Shown: positions 26,541-37,690, numbered from the stretch's first letter. The stretch is 56,899 nt of DNA from Bifidobacterium sp. (GCF_022640935.1 NZ_JALCCV010000011.1:1-56899), one strand, 5' to 3'. The notes: generated by a model not told the origin, from the sequence alone. Program-made: numbers and translations.

Positions 26541-29318
26541 TTACTGCAGGTCCTGCGAACCTGCTGCATCCCGTCCGTCCGGCGCCGCCGGGAATTCCGG
26601 TGTCTCGGGCGCGGCATCTGAACCGCTGCCACCGGCTGCTGCTGCGCGTCCGGCGCTGCCCCCGATTTCAGTAGCGGACAGCACACTCTGGGCAATGGCA
26701 GACACGGTTTGTGCGCCCTCAGATTCGACGCCGTCACCCTCGTCCTCATTCTGTTCCTCGTTGCGTGCGATGGACAGGATCTCGTCGCCCCTGTCGGGCT
26801 TCGCGAGCGTCACCCCTTGGGTGTTGCGACCGGTGCGATTCACCTCGGAAACGGCCGAGCGGATGACCTTGCCGGATTTCATGATAGCCATGACCTGATC
26901 AGTGTCCGAGACAATCAGCGCGCCGACGAGCGCACCGCGCCCTTCGGCCAAATGCACAGCCTTGACACCGTAGCCATTGCGGCCTTGCAGGCGGTATTCT
27001 CCGATCGCGGTGCGCTTGGCGAAGCCCTCGTTGGTGACCACGAGCAGATCCTGCTCGCTGGCGTCCGACACCACATCCATGGCGAGAAGCTCGTCGCCTT
27101 CGCGCAGGCGCATGCCCTGCACGCCGGCGGTCTGCCGGCCCATCGGGCGCAGCTGCTGGTCGTCAGCTTGGAATTTGAGGCTCATACCAAGCCGCGAAAC
27201 CAAGATGATATCGTCATCGGCGTTGCATAGCGCGGCCCCGACCAGTTCGTCCGTGGGCTCTCCAGTCGCCTCGTCAGCCATCAGCCGCACGGCGATCAGA
27301 CCGCCCTGACGCGGGGAATCGTATTCGGACAGCGCGGTCTTCTTGACCTTGCCCGAACGGGTGGCGAGCACGAGATATTTTGCCACTTCGTAGTTCGGGA
27401 CGGAGAGCACGGTCTGGATGCTCTCGTCGGGACCAAGCTGCAGCAGATTCGCCACATGCTGGCCTTTCGAGTCACGCGAGCCTTCAGGCAGTTCGTAGGC
27501 TTTGATGCGGTAGACGCGCCCACGGTTGGTGAAGAACAGCAGCCAGTTGTGCGTCGAAGTGAGGAAGAAGTGGTCGACCACATCATCCTCACGCAGCTTG
27601 GCTCCCTTGATGCCTTTGCCGCCGCGATGCTGTGCACGGTATTCGTCGGCCTTTGTGCGCTTGACGAAGCCGGAATGCGTAACCGTGACGACCACGTTCT
27701 CCTCGGCGATAAGATCTTCGACGTTCATCTCGCCGGAGTACGGCAGGATCTTCGTGCGTCGCTCGTCGCCGTAACGCTCTACGATGCCGTCCAATTCGTC
27801 GCCGACGATCTGGCGCTGGCGTTCCGGATGCGCGAGAATATCGTCGTAATCGGCGATCTTGCGCATGAGATCCTCATGCTCGTCGAGGATCTTCTGGCGT
27901 TCCAGCGCTGCCAGACGGCGCAGCTGCATGGCCAGAATGGCATCGGCCTGGACCTGATCGACATCGAGCAGCTCCATCAGCCCGGTGCGCGCAGTCTCCA
28001 CATCAGCCGAAGCGCGGATCAGGGCGATGACCTCTTCGATCATGTCGAGGGCCTTCAGGTAGCCCTGCAGAATATGGTCGCGTTCTTCGGCCTCGCGCTT
28101 CAAGTAGCGTGTCCGACGTTCGATGACATCCATCTGATGGCTGACCCAATGGCGGATGAAGGCGTCGAGGCTCAGCGTGCGCGGCACGCCGTCGACCAAC
28201 GCGAGCATGTTCGCGCCGAAGGTCTGCTGCAGCTGGGAATGCTTGTACAGGTTGTTGAGCACGACCTTCGGCACGGCGTCGCGCTTGAGCACAAGCACCA
28301 GCCGCTGGCCAGTGCGGCCGGAAGTTTCGTCGCGCATGTCGGCGATGCCTTGGATCTTGCCGTCGCGCACGGCTTCGCGAATCGAGACAACGAGCCGATC
28401 AGGGTTGACCTGGTACGGCAGTTCCGTGACGACCAAGCACATGCGGCCCTTGATCTCTTCGGTGTTGACGACGGCGCGCATGGTGATGAGCCCGCGACCC
28501 GTTCGGTAGGCCTGCTCAATGCCCTTATGGCCAAGAATCGTGGCTCCCGTAGGAAAATCGGGGCCCTTGATGCGCTGTATCAGAGCCTCAAGCAGCTCCT
28601 CCCGGCTCGCATCGGAGTGGTCGAGCGCCCAGTGCACGCCATCGGCGACCTCATGCATGTTATGCGGCGGAATGTTCGTGGCCATACCCACAGCGATGCC
28701 AGATGAGCCGTTGACCAGCAGATTCGGGAAACGTGCCGGCAGCACGGTCGGCTCCTGCGTTTTGCCGTCGTAATTCGGCACAAAATCGACGGTGTCCTTG
28801 TCGATGTCGCGTACCATCTCCATCGCAAGCGGAGCCATGCGGCATTCGGTGTAACGCATAGCGGCGGCCGGGTCGTCGCCCGGGGAACCGAAATTGCCCT
28901 GCCCGTCGACCAGCATGTAGCGCATCGACCACGACTGGGCCATGCGCACGAGTGTGTCGTAGATCGCCGAATCGCCGTGCGGATGGTACTTGCCCATGAC
29001 GTCGCCTACGACGCGCGAGCATTTGTTATAGCCGCGATCAGGACGGTAACCGCCGTCGTACATCGCGTAGATCACGCGCCGGTGCACCGGCTTCATGCCG
29101 TCGCGCACGTCAGGCAACGCGCGTTCGACAATGACGGAAAGCGCATATGCCAAGTAAGATTCGCGCATTTCCTGCTGCAGATCCATATGCTTGATGCGTT
29201 CGCCCTGCAGCAGACCATAGTCGGTGTTGTCATTCTCCTGCGGGCTGAGCGGCTCCATCGAGCCGTCGGGACTCGCCTGCCCGTTTATGCCATCCGTGTT
29301 ATCAGTTTCGTCCGCCAC
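26541..29318 (-). CDS. gyrA: DNA gyrase subunit A
   Basis: The DNA-cleaving and rejoining subunit of gyrase, which introduces negative supercoils. The catalytic Tyr lies in AAAMRYTE. The quinolone-resistance region reads [12 protein letters not shown], with Ser and Asp at the two positions most often changed in resistant strains, so it looks wild type there. The gyrase-specific GyrA box appears as QHRGGKG in the C-terminal pinwheel. The last 60 residues form a low-complexity acidic and Gly/Ala tail. The start is GTG 29318 with AAAGGGAAG upstream; 925 aa. It follows gyrB by 180 bp. Confidence 0.98.
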   Translation of the reverse strand: MADETDNTDGINGQASPDGSMEPLSPQENDNTDYGLLQGERIKHMDLQQEMRESYLAYALSVIVERALPDVRDGMKPVHRRVIYAMYDGGYRPDRGYNKCSRVVGDVMGKYHPHGDSAIYDTLVRMAQSWSMRYMLVDGQGNFGSPGDDPAAAMRYTECRMAPLAMEMVRDIDKDTVDFVPNYDGKTQEPTVLPARFPNLLVNGSSGIAVGMATNIPPHNMHEVADGVHWALDHSDASREELLEALIQRIKGPDFPTGATILGHKGIEQAYRTGRGLITMRAVVNTEEIKGRMCLVVTELPYQVNPDRLVVSIREAVRDGKIQGIADMRDETSGRTGQRLVLVLKRDAVPKVVLNNLYKHSQLQQTFGANMLALVDGVPRTLSLDAFIRHWVSHQMDVIERRTRYLKREAEERDHILQGYLKALDMIEEVIALIRASADVETARTGLMELLDVDQVQADAILAMQLRRLAALERQKILDEHEDLMRKIADYDDILAHPERQRQIVGDELDGIVERYGDERRTKILPYSGEMNVEDLIAEENVVVTVTHSGFVKRTKADEYRAQHRGGKGIKGAKLREDDVVDHFFLTSTHNWLLFFTNRGRVYRIKAYELPEGSRDSKGQHVANLLQLGPDESIQTVLSVPNYEVAKYLVLATRSGKVKKTALSEYDSPRQGGLIAVRLMADEATGEPTDELVGAALCNADDDIILVSRLGMSLKFQADDQQLRPMGRQTAGVQGMRLREGDELLAMDVVSDASEQDLLVVTNEGFAKRTAIGEYRLQGRNGYGVKAVHLAEGRGALVGALIVSDTDQVMAIMKSGKVIRSAVSEVNRTGRNTQGVTLAKPDRGDEILSIARNEEQNEDEGDGVESEGAQTVSAIAQSVLSATEIGGSAGRAAAAGGSGSDAAPETPEFPAAPDGRDAAGSQDLQ

Positions 29319-29498
29319 GATGCTTCCCTTTGTCGTATTGCCTACTGCCTGCTGAATTATGTGATTGCTGCCGGCGTTGTGATGTGATTGCGAATTCTAA
29401 TCCCTCAGCTGAGAGCCCATACGAGCCGCTCAGGGCGGCAGGGCGGACATGCACAGCACGTCCGACTGCAGCCGCTGTCTACGCGAGGTTCGCCGACG

Positions 29499-31670
29499 CT
29501 ACGCATCGATGAACCTCGCGTCATGCGCGTTCCTCTGTATGAACAGCCTTCTTGGCTCGACCTCGTCGCCCATCAGCATCGAGAAGGTTTCATCGGCTTG
29601 CGCTGCGTCTTCGATGTGGATCTGCTTCAGAACCCGGTGCTCGGGGTCCATCGTCGTCTCCCACAGCTCTTGATAGCTCATCTCGCCCAAGCCCTTGTAA
29701 CGCTGGATGCCTTCGCCCTTGGGCAGCTGGCGTCCGGCGGCCTTACCCTCGTTAAGCACGCGGTCGCGCTCAGCGTCGGTGTATACGAAATCATGCGCGC
29801 CCTTGGTCCACTTGAGCCGGTACAGCGGCGGCATGGCGACATACACATAGCCGGCCGTGATCATCGGGCGCATATAGCGGAAGAATAACGTCAGGTTCAA
29901 CGTGGCGATATGTGCGCCATCCACATCGGCGTCGGCCATGATGATGACCTTGTGGTAGCGCACTTTGTTCAGGTCGAACTCCTCGCCGTACCCGCCGCCG
30001 ACTGCGGTGATGAGCGATTCGATGGTTTCCGATTTCAACATGCGATCGAAGGACGCGCGCTCGGTGTTCAGAATCTTGCCGCGCAACGGCAGGATAGCCT
30101 GCGTGATCGGATTGCGGCCTTGAATCGCGGAACCGCCTGCGGAATCTCCCTCGACGATGAACAGTTCGCATTCCTCGGGGTTGCTCGACTGGCAGTCTTT
30201 GAGTTTGTCTGGCATGCCAGCAGTCTCGAAAATGGATTTGCGCCGGGTGTTTTCACGCGCTTTCTTGGCGGCGAGACGGGCGCGGGAAGCTTCCATCGAC
30301 TTCTGGATGATGTTCTTGGCTTCGCCTGGGTGGGCGTCGAACCAATCGCCGAGTCGTTCGGTCATCACGCGCTGTACGAAGGTTTTCGCCTCGGAATTGC
30401 CCAGCTTGGTCTTGGTCTGGCCCTCAAACTGCGGGTTCGTGAGCTTGACGGACACGACGGCGGTCAGGCCTTCGCGCACATCGTCGCCGGAGAGGTTCTC
30501 GTCTTTTTCCTTGAGAATGCCCTTATCGCGCGCATAGCGGTTGACCAGCGAAGTAAGCGCCGCCCGGAAACCTTCCTCGTGCGTGCCACCTTCGGTAGTG
30601 GAGATGGTATTGGCAAAAGTGTGCACCGCCTCGGAATACGCCGTGGTCCATTGCAGGGCGATTTCGGCGGATATGCCGAGCTTCAGGTCCTCGGCCTCCA
30701 AATCGATCACGTCTTCTTCGATTGGGGTGGCCTTGCGTGACTTGACCAGATAGTCGACATAATCCCTGATGCCGTTCTCGTACTGGTAGCTGACGGTCTG
30801 CTGCAGCTCTTCAAGCGCGTTGTCGCCGTCGCCGGCGACTTCGTCCGTCTCGGCATGGCGCAGATCGGTCAACGTGATCCTGAGGCCTTTGTTGAGGAAG
30901 GCCATCTGTTGGAAACGCGACCGCAATGTCTCAAAGTCGTAGACCGTGGTTTCGAAAATCGCCGGATCGGCCCAGAACGTAACTGTTGTGCCTGTGCCTT
31001 CGCCTTCAGTCATCGGCTCGCCCTTGGCCAGCGGCGCGACAGCACGTTGATCCTTGAAATTCTGCCGCCAATGGAAGCCCTGCTGGCGCACCTCGACGTT
31101 AATGCGAGTGGACAGCGCGTTGACCACGGAAATGCCCACGCCGTGCAGGCCGCCAGAGACCGCGTACCCGCCGCCGCCGAATTTACCGCCGGCATGCAGC
31201 TTGGTCAGCACGGTCTCCACGCCGGAGACACCTTCGCCTGGCACCTCGTCGACCGGGATGCCGCGGCCGTCATCGGTGACGCGCACGCCGTTATCCGGCA
31301 GGATCGTCACTTCGATATGCGAGGCATAGCCGGCCAACGCCTCGTCAACGGAGTTGTCGACAATCTCATAGACCAGATGATGCAGCCCACGCGGGCCAGT
31401 CGAGCCGATATACATGCCTGGCCGGATGCGCACGGCCTCCAACCCTTCGAGTACTCGCAGGTCGCTGGCATCGTAGTGCGACGGAGCGAGCGAATCATCA
31501 AGCTGATGGTCGTCAAGCTCTTCGGAATCATCGGGCGTCTCCGCAGCATCGCCTGTGCCAGCTGCAGCCGACGCCATGTATTCGCCACGCACGCTGTTTC
31601 CTTGCTCATTGTCGTTATGCTCGATGTCATTATCGTCGATATCACCTTGAACGGTGGTATTGTCTGCCAC
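29499..31670 (-). CDS. gyrB: DNA gyrase subunit B
   Basis: The ATPase subunit of gyrase. The GHKL ATPase shows EIVDNSVDEALAGYA, DDGRGIPVD and GGLHGVGISVVNALS. The TOPRIM part shows EGDSAGGSA, PLRGKILNTERA and IMADADVDGAHI, the metal-binding acidic cluster. An Asp/Glu-rich N-terminal extension of about 65 residues precedes the usual start. I chose GTG 31670 (723 aa), with AGGAAGGA upstream; gyrA also uses GTG with a similar VAD opening. The gene follows dciA in the same direction. Confidence 0.97.
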   Translation of the reverse strand: MADNTTVQGDIDDNDIEHNDNEQGNSVRGEYMASAAAGTGDAAETPDDSEELDDHQLDDSLAPSHYDASDLRVLEGLEAVRIRPGMYIGSTGPRGLHHLVYEIVDNSVDEALAGYASHIEVTILPDNGVRVTDDGRGIPVDEVPGEGVSGVETVLTKLHAGGKFGGGGYAVSGGLHGVGISVVNALSTRINVEVRQQGFHWRQNFKDQRAVAPLAKGEPMTEGEGTGTTVTFWADPAIFETTVYDFETLRSRFQQMAFLNKGLRITLTDLRHAETDEVAGDGDNALEELQQTVSYQYENGIRDYVDYLVKSRKATPIEEDVIDLEAEDLKLGISAEIALQWTTAYSEAVHTFANTISTTEGGTHEEGFRAALTSLVNRYARDKGILKEKDENLSGDDVREGLTAVVSVKLTNPQFEGQTKTKLGNSEAKTFVQRVMTERLGDWFDAHPGEAKNIIQKSMEASRARLAAKKARENTRRKSIFETAGMPDKLKDCQSSNPEECELFIVEGDSAGGSAIQGRNPITQAILPLRGKILNTERASFDRMLKSETIESLITAVGGGYGEEFDLNKVRYHKVIIMADADVDGAHIATLNLTLFFRYMRPMITAGYVYVAMPPLYRLKWTKGAHDFVYTDAERDRVLNEGKAAGRQLPKGEGIQRYKGLGEMSYQELWETTMDPEHRVLKQIHIEDAAQADETFSMLMGDEVEPRRLFIQRNAHDARFIDA

Positions 31671-31826
31671 AACGGTTCCTTCCTGCACTTCCGTTCGCAC
31701 AAGGGGTTCAGGTGCGGGCGATACGCTCTAGAACGCAAATAACGGGGCCTTCTAGGCGTTTACATATACTGCGCGATATTCTACTAGCGAATAGGGACTT
31801 TATGGCTTACGAATGGGTTAGTGTGA

Positions 31827-32306
31827 TTAATTCCTTCCCGCCCGCATCCGACCCCGGCCGAATGGTCCCGCATGCGGCCCGGTGACACGGATTTCGCGAA
31901 TATCCAAGCCTTGCAGACGTTTGCGAATGGTCGCGCTCAACTGCGGCATGAGATACGTCAGCTGCGTGGCCCACACCGTTGATTCCGTGCGGATGGTCAG
32001 TATGCCCTCGTCGAATCCGACGACCTGGGAATGCTGCGCGATCCCCTGACCCACCACTTGATCCCAGTGGTTGCGCAGCTGCGCGATCTTGAGGTTCGGC
32101 AACCAGCCGCCGCGATCGGCCAGCACACGCAAAACCCCACCAAGCTTGTCCGGATCGCGTCCAGGCTTGCCGAAATTGTCCCATGCCTCTTCTTCGCGTT
32201 GCCGCCTGTCACGATATACTCCGGCCCTGGCGGCGAAGCGGTTGAAGATCTCAGCCGGCAGCTTGCGTTGATCAAGATGCAAAGTCGTGGCGATCGGCGG
32301 CGTCAT
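31827..32306 (-). CDS. dciA: DciA family replicative-helicase loader (DUF721)
   Basis: DciA helps place the replicative helicase DnaB at the origin in bacteria without DnaC or DnaI. The conserved DUF721 core covers about residues 60-140: GGWLPNLKIAQLRNHWDQVVG, then GILTIRTESTVWATQLTYLMPQL. The N-terminal 60 residues are basic and variable. Length is 159 aa. The ATG overlaps the recF stop by 4 nt (ATGA), so translation is probably coupled to recF. Its place between recF and gyrB is conserved in Actinobacteria. Confidence 0.9.
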   Translation of the reverse strand: MTPPIATTLHLDQRKLPAEIFNRFAARAGVYRDRRQREEEAWDNFGKPGRDPDKLGGVLRVLADRGGWLPNLKIAQLRNHWDQVVGQGIAQHSQVVGFDEGILTIRTESTVWATQLTYLMPQLSATIRKRLQGLDIREIRVTGPHAGPFGRGRMRAGRN

Positions 32307-33847
32307 GCCCGGCTCCCGCCTCGCATGGTCCGCAGCTGCGCCATGAGCTGATCATTGCCGTCATGCGAAGATGTTTTGAGCTGTGCCACATCGATGATGT
32401 TCGGTGTGATGCCGACGCCATCGTTATTGCCCATACCCGCGTCACCCAAACCACTGAAATCGGGGATATCGCTACGCGCGGCGACGGTAATGAACACCTG
32501 CTGCTGCGCGGCGGCGAAAGCGAGGATCTGCCGGCGTCTCGTTTCGTCGAGCTGGGCGAAGACATCGTCGAGAATGACGATGGGCGTCACGTCGCTTGCG
32601 CGCTGCACCACTTCGAACAATGCCATTTTGAGTGCCAGCGCCATTGTCCACATCTCGCCGTTCGACGCGAACTCGCGCGCGGGCATGCCTTCAAGTTCGA
32701 GGCTCATATCATCGCGATGCGGGCCGATGAGATTGAGCCCACGTGCTACCTCGCCCGGATAGATGCGCTGGAAGTGCCTGCTGATTGCTGCTTTGGCAGC
32801 ATCGCTGCCGTTTCCCTCGCCTGGATCAAAGCCATGGCCACCGCGATCACCGCTGCAGTCGAAATCGCCGCTGCCGAACACTTCGGCGAATGACGGCTCA
32901 TAGGCGAGCCGTGCGGCGTGCGAGGTTTGGCCCGATTCCGCTGCTTGGGCTGCTTGAGGCATCGGATCCGTCGCCATCAGCCATGACGGCTCCCGCCGAT
33001 CGCGGTTCGCACCGGCAAGCGCGTCGTAGATCACGGCGAACGGCTCGCGCAACGTTTCGACGATACGCTGGCGATCTATGGTCAGGGCGATGCCCGCCTC
33101 AATGAACTGTCCGGTCCAGATCTCCAAGCCGCTTAAGGCCGCATTCGCATCTCCCTCGGACCGTTCGAGCTGCTTGAGCAGTGCGGACCGCTGTTTAGCT
33201 ATCCGCGTGCAGGTTTGCAACCGATTCATATAGCCCGGCACAAGCAACGCGCCGGCCTGATCCAGGAAGCGGCGTCGCATTGCCGGATCTGCGGTGACCA
33301 GCCGCTGATCCTCCGGAGTGAAACAAACGCTCGGAATCCGACCGACGATATCGCGCAAATACAATGCCGCGCCACCGTTGATTCTGGCTCGATTCGCCCC
33401 ACGCGCGGCGATGGTCGCCTCATACGTCGTGGCGTGCATCGCACGCGAATGCCCTGCACCGCTCGCCACCGGGAAATCGGTCATGATAGCGGCGGTATCG
33501 CCCCGGCTATAATCATCGGCCGTGCTGGTGGTGCCGGCATTGTCGCTGCTGCCGCCACCATTCGCCTCAGCGTCCGCCGCATCACCTGCCTTAACTGCAA
33601 CCATCCCGCCGGTATTCATTTCATCGACATTGGCTCTGATCGTCGCCGACGCGGCTCCGCGCTCGACCAGCGGCAGCGAACTTGACGCCCGATGGCTCGA
33701 GCCGGTCGACATCACTTCGATCGCCTCAACGATATTTGTCTTGCCCAACCCGTTTGCGCCGTGCAGGATGTTGACGTTTGGCGTGAAATCGATGACGCAA
33801 TGCTCCCACGATCGGAAATGGTCCAACGCAAGGCGGCTGATGTACAC
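32303..33847 (-). CDS. recF: DNA replication and repair protein RecF, with insertions
   Basis: An SMC-like ATPase that loads RecA at single-strand gaps. Walker A is GANGLGKT (30-37), the signature region contains NGEMWTMALALK, and Walker B with the D-loop is PIVILDDVFAQLDE (422-435). LNLIGPHRDD lies at 371-380. At 514 aa it is far longer than the usual 360-400. Two insertions explain this: residues about 75-141 (Gly, Ala, Ser and Asp rich) and 281-350 (Pro, Gly and Ser rich). The motif order is intact, so I expect a working protein. The start is GTG 33847 with a weak ribosome site. The 243-bp gap to dnaN holds a 7-bp hairpin (CGTTGCA/TGCAACG). Confidence 0.95.
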   Translation of the reverse strand: MYISRLALDHFRSWEHCVIDFTPNVNILHGANGLGKTNIVEAIEVMSTGSSHRASSSLPLVERGAASATIRANVDEMNTGGMVAVKAGDAADAEANGGGSSDNAGTTSTADDYSRGDTAAIMTDFPVASGAGHSRAMHATTYEATIAARGANRARINGGAALYLRDIVGRIPSVCFTPEDQRLVTADPAMRRRFLDQAGALLVPGYMNRLQTCTRIAKQRSALLKQLERSEGDANAALSGLEIWTGQFIEAGIALTIDRQRIVETLREPFAVIYDALAGANRDRREPSWLMATDPMPQAAQAAESGQTSHAARLAYEPSFAEVFGSGDFDCSGDRGGHGFDPGEGNGSDAAKAAISRHFQRIYPGEVARGLNLIGPHRDDMSLELEGMPAREFASNGEMWTMALALKMALFEVVQRASDVTPIVILDDVFAQLDETRRRQILAFAAAQQQVFITVAARSDIPDFSGLGDAGMGNNDGVGITPNIIDVAQLKTSSHDGNDQLMAQLRTMRGGSRA

Positions 33848-34090
33848 GGCGTTCTTTCTTGACTAGGCAAAGCGATTGGATTGAGGAACGTCATCGACAA
33901 GCGGTTTTGTTCCGACTACTTTTTAAATCCTAGAAAAAAGGGTAAAAAGATTATCCAGACGGATTCTTACTCGGTAAGTTCGGCTTCTTGATGGGGCCTC
34001 ACCCTCACCTACGAGCAGCACAACGCTGTTCGCTTAACGGTTCGGCGTTGCATCTCACTGCAACGACCAGCTGGCTTAGCAATGAGTTCT

Positions 34091-35215
34091 TTAGTTGTTG
34101 TAGCGCATCGGCACCAAAAGGTAGCGATAATCCATCGATTCGTCAGAATCCGCCTCCTGCTGACCGTTGAATTCGACCGGTTTGACGGCCGTCGTCATTT
34201 TCATACGCACGTAGGGCTCGGTGATCGCGCTCAATCCCTCGATTAGGTAGGACGGATTGAAAGCGACGGTGATATCCTCTCCATCCAGATCGACGTCGAG
34301 GATCTCCCGTGCCTGCGATTCGTCGGCCGATCCGGCGCTCAGCAGCAGTTCCTGGCCGTTGAACTCCATGCGGATCGGGGCGTTGCGCTCGGCCACCAGC
34401 GAAACGCGCTTGATCGCGCCGATCAAAGCCTGCTTGTCGATGACCGCCTGCGTGGGGTATTCATCGGCGAACAAGCGGTCGATAGCTGGGAATTCACCAT
34501 CGATCAGCTGGGAGGTCGAGACGCGTCCGGCGTTTTCGAAGCCGAGCAGTGACGGATTATCCACATCAAAGTCGATGACGACGTTCTGATGCTCGTCTAA
34601 AGCGCGTGCGACATCGCGCAGCAGCGAGCCCCGTACCAGCGTGACCGTCTGCGTATCGGCGTTCTGCGGCGTCCATGAGAAGGTGGAGCGCGACAAGCGG
34701 AAACGGTCGGTCGATGTCATGATGACCTTGTTGCCTTCGAATTGGACACGCACACCGGTCAGCACCGGGCGGTTCTCCTCACGGGAGACGGCCACGCTGG
34801 CCTGCGTCACTGCCTGCATGAAAGTCGGTGCATCGACCTGACCGAGCGTCGATGGAACAGCTGGCAAATCAGGGTATTCGCTCAATGGCATGAGTTGCAG
34901 CGTGAATGTGGATTTGCCCGAAGTGATGGTCAGCGAGGAATTCGAAGTTTCCAGTTGCGTTTTTTCTGCAGGCAGCGATTTCGTGATATCGGCAAGCAGT
35001 TTTCCGACGACCAGAATGCTGCCAGGCTCTTCAATGCTGGCCTCGATATGGTGACGGGCGGAGATTTCGTAGTTGAACGCCGAAAGTTGCAAGGTTCCGT
35101 CAATGGCTTCAAGCCGGACGCCTGAGAGAATGGGCTGGGCTGGGCGGGCGTCAATGACGCGCGTCGTCCAGGCTACGGCGTCCGCAAGGGCTGCGGAATC
35201 TATTTCTACCTTCAT
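34091..35215 (-). CDS. dnaN: DNA polymerase III beta sliding clamp
   Basis: The ring-shaped dimer that tethers the polymerase to DNA. Three similar clamp domains of about 120 residues each are expected in the 374 aa; recognisable stretches are RPAQPILSGVRLEA, REENRPVLTGVRVQFEG and NAPIRMEFNGQELLLSAGSADESQA. The C-terminus ends YRYLLVPMRYNN, with the LVPMR that lines the protein-binding pocket. Start ATG 35215 has GAGGA upstream. The 568-bp gap to dnaA is the left half of oriC. Confidence 0.97.
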   Translation of the reverse strand: MKVEIDSAALADAVAWTTRVIDARPAQPILSGVRLEAIDGTLQLSAFNYEISARHHIEASIEEPGSILVVGKLLADITKSLPAEKTQLETSNSSLTITSGKSTFTLQLMPLSEYPDLPAVPSTLGQVDAPTFMQAVTQASVAVSREENRPVLTGVRVQFEGNKVIMTSTDRFRLSRSTFSWTPQNADTQTVTLVRGSLLRDVARALDEHQNVVIDFDVDNPSLLGFENAGRVSTSQLIDGEFPAIDRLFADEYPTQAVIDKQALIGAIKRVSLVAERNAPIRMEFNGQELLLSAGSADESQAREILDVDLDGEDITVAFNPSYLIEGLSAITEPYVRMKMTTAVKPVEFNGQQEADSDESMDYRYLLVPMRYNN

Positions 35216-35375
35216 GTGTGTTCCTCGGTTCGCAAGTGCGGATTCTTAACAGGTTCTGTCGTTATTCTAGCGGTTCTTGCGCTGTGGCGTTGTGTTGTTT
35301 TGTTGGCAGGCGTTATCATCACGACGATGAACGTAAGAGATATCAAGTAGTCGTCATAATAAGGCCGGTGGATAG

Positions 35376-35609
35376 TGTGGATAAGTGCGCTCAAGCTCAC
35401 TGCGAGTTGATGGGAATGGCTTATATCCAATGTGGATAATTACTGCATTGTGTGTGGATAACTTGTCGATTTATCCACAGCCGTGACGATGCGTTTGGGT
35501 TGTCCACATTTTCGGGTTCGCCATCCACGGGTTTTCCACCATCATGAACCCCTCTATCCACGACTTAGTCGCAGCTTTTACGCACATTTGTGTATAACCA
35601 TGTGGATAA
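35376..35609. promoter_or_regulatory. oriC: oriC left half: DnaA-box array between dnaN and dnaA
   Basis: Five perfect DnaA boxes (TTATCCACA or its complement) lie at 35376-35384, 35431-35439, 35453-35461, 35471-35479 and 35601-35609. One-mismatch copies lie at 35500-35508 (TTGTCCACA) and 35589-35597 (TGTGTATAA), with weaker ones at 35532-35540 and 35554-35562. Four perfect boxes fall within 104 bp. Together with 37483-37547 this forms a bipartite origin around dnaA. The stretch 35216-35783 holds no gene. Confidence 0.9.
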
Positions 35610-35783
35610 CTTTATTTGCAGAAAGGTGTTTTCCGGTGTGTCGTGTGGGCCTGTGCAGCATGATATCCAAAACGTTCTGTGTGCGTCGTTCGTGCGGACA
35701 GGCTTGAGGAAACGTCGATGATTGGATCGGCGTCAGGCAGACAATGACAACGGAGCTGCGACAATAGGTCTGAAAATCGCGCC

Positions 35784-37367
35784 TCAGTCGTTGGGACGCT
35801 GTTTGAGGCGGACGGTGAGTTCCATCACGTAGTTGTAGATTTCCTGCTTCTCCTGCATTTCACCGGAGATGCGGGTGTAGGCGTGCATGACGGTGGTATG
35901 ATCGCGCCCTCCAAAGACCTCGCCGATGTCGACCAGGCTCATGCTGGTCATCTCCCGAGCCAGATACATGGCGACTTGCCGGGCCAGCGCTACGTTCTTC
36001 GTGCGCGCACGCCCGACTAGATCATCGAAGGTTAAGTGGAAGTATTTGGCCACCTGGCCGATGATATCGGTTGGTTTGATTTCCACATCGGAGGTGAAGA
36101 AGTCCTGCAGCGTCTGTTCGGCAAGCGCGCGCGACACTGGCTGATTGCTCAACGAAGCGACCGCAGTGACGCGGGTGAGCGCGCCTTCGAGCTCGCGGAT
36201 ATTCTCGGTGAAACGCTCGGCGATGAGGTCGAGCACGTCATTGGGTATGTTCGAACGGCTCATCGACGCCATCATGCGCAGGATGGCGATTCGGGTCTCC
36301 AAATCCGGTGGCTTCACGTCGACGGTAAGCCCTGACTCGAATCGGGAGATGAGTCGAGCCTCGAATCCCTTGAGATTCTTCGGTGCCACATCGGATGCGA
36401 TGACGATGCGTTTGTTCGCCTGGTACAGCGCGTTGAAGGTATGGAAAAACTGCTCGAGGGTCGCTTCCTTGCCGCCGAGGAACTGGATATCGTCGATGAG
36501 CAGCACATCGACCTCGCGGTAGCGCCGATTGAAGTCGGCAATCTGACCTTGGGCCTGGTTAGGGGTTTGCAACGCCTCGATGAATTCGTTGGTGAATTCC
36601 TCGCTGGTGACGTAACGGACTTTGACTGAATCGTCCTTGACCAGCGCATAATTCCCGATCGCATTGAGCAGATGCGTCTTTCCCAACCCCGAGCCGCCGT
36701 AAATGCACAATGGGTTGAAGTCTCGCCCCGATCCTTCGGCGACGGCCAATGCGACAGTGCGTGCGAAACGGTTGGAATCCCCAGGCACGAAGGTGTCGAA
36801 GGTGGCGTTCTTGTTCAGATGGGTCAACGGATCGAGGATGGCCTTGTGCTGGTCGACCGGGTAGGGGCGATCTTCGGTCAGCTCGGGCATCGGCTGCATG
36901 TGCTGGGGGGGTGCATCCTGCGGGTGGGATGCGAAAGCGAGTTGGGACGCCTGTGGTTGCGAAGCCGTGTTGGTTGCGGTGTCATCGGCAATGTAAGGCG
37001 CAGAGTGGGGCTGCTGCGCCTGCTCCGGGTATTGCGGCTGCGGCTGTTGCTCGTACGGATTCGCAGGCATTGGAGCCTCGTGCACTGCCATGGCGACTGG
37101 CACGATTTTGAATGCCGGAAACATATCCTGCCCGGACGCCATGTGCAAAGCCGCAAGCAACGGTTCGCTCAGTTCATTCTGCAACGCCTGCTGGGTGGAG
37201 ATGTTGGCGACGCACAGCACGATTGTCGGTCCGTACACGGCCTCGGGAGTTACGCCTTCGAGCCAGCCTTTGGCGCGTGGCGTGAGCGAAGGGCTGTGCT
37301 GGAGGACGGCTAGCGTGGCGGACCAGAGGCGTGCGGCCTGCGCGGCCGGATCGGTATCGTCCGTCAT
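35784..37367 (-). CDS. dnaA: Chromosomal replication initiator DnaA
   Basis: Binds DnaA boxes, melts oriC and recruits the helicase. Domain I covers about residues 1-90. A Gln/Pro-rich linker (domain II, about 95-175) is unusually long and low in complexity. The AAA+ domain has Walker A GGSGLGKT (224-231), Walker [15 protein letters not shown] and the Arg-finger region. Domain IV ends with the DNA-binding helix-turn-helix and the signature [15 protein letters not shown]. Length is 527 aa. Start ATG 37367 has AAGAGGGGG upstream. It is read leftward, divergent from rpmH, with DnaA boxes on both sides, so autoregulation is likely. Confidence 0.98.
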   Translation of the reverse strand: MTDDTDPAAQAARLWSATLAVLQHSPSLTPRAKGWLEGVTPEAVYGPTIVLCVANISTQQALQNELSEPLLAALHMASGQDMFPAFKIVPVAMAVHEAPMPANPYEQQPQPQYPEQAQQPHSAPYIADDTATNTASQPQASQLAFASHPQDAPPQHMQPMPELTEDRPYPVDQHKAILDPLTHLNKNATFDTFVPGDSNRFARTVALAVAEGSGRDFNPLCIYGGSGLGKTHLLNAIGNYALVKDDSVKVRYVTSEEFTNEFIEALQTPNQAQGQIADFNRRYREVDVLLIDDIQFLGGKEATLEQFFHTFNALYQANKRIVIASDVAPKNLKGFEARLISRFESGLTVDVKPPDLETRIAILRMMASMSRSNIPNDVLDLIAERFTENIRELEGALTRVTAVASLSNQPVSRALAEQTLQDFFTSDVEIKPTDIIGQVAKYFHLTFDDLVGRARTKNVALARQVAMYLAREMTSMSLVDIGEVFGGRDHTTVMHAYTRISGEMQEKQEIYNYVMELTVRLKQRPND

Positions 37368-37482
37368 AGCAACCCCCTCTTCCCTGCAAACTCCCTGTCA
37401 TGCGTTATGGCGGGCGCCGCCTTATGCATGGTCATCGCATAAAAGTAAATACAGACGACATGTTTACTCCAAATCGTGGAAG

Positions 37483-37547
37483 TTATCCACAGTCTTGCGT
37501 GTTGCAATCGCTCAATTGTGAATAACATCGATGTTATTTGTGGATAA
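37483..37547. promoter_or_regulatory. oriC: oriC right half: DnaA boxes between dnaA and rpmH
   Basis: Perfect boxes at 37483-37491 (TTATCCACA) and 37539-37547 (TGTGGATAA) flank a one-mismatch copy at 37517-37525 (TGTGAATAA). The gap 37368-37750 also holds an AT-rich stretch around 37440-37475 that could be part of the unwinding region. I cannot tell which half unwinds. Confidence 0.8.
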
Positions 37548-37660
37548 GTTCCGCTTGCACGAGGTCTTCTTCGTGGCGCTATTGCGCCGATTCTGGTCTG
37601 GCGTCGGCGCCGCGCAATCCCTGAGAAACCTCAAGCGTATGTGAAAGATTCACTGCCGTT

Positions 37661-37690
37661 TTGACTCTAGGTCAGGGGTGAGAGTACGTT
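37661..37690 (+). promoter_or_regulatory. Possible rpmH promoter
   Basis: TTGACT (37661-37666) and TACGTT (37685-37690) are 18 nt apart, about 60 nt before the rpmH start. The -35 is good, the -10 weak. It is the best candidate in the gap for driving the rpmH-rnpA-yidD-yidC-jag series. Confidence 0.35.
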
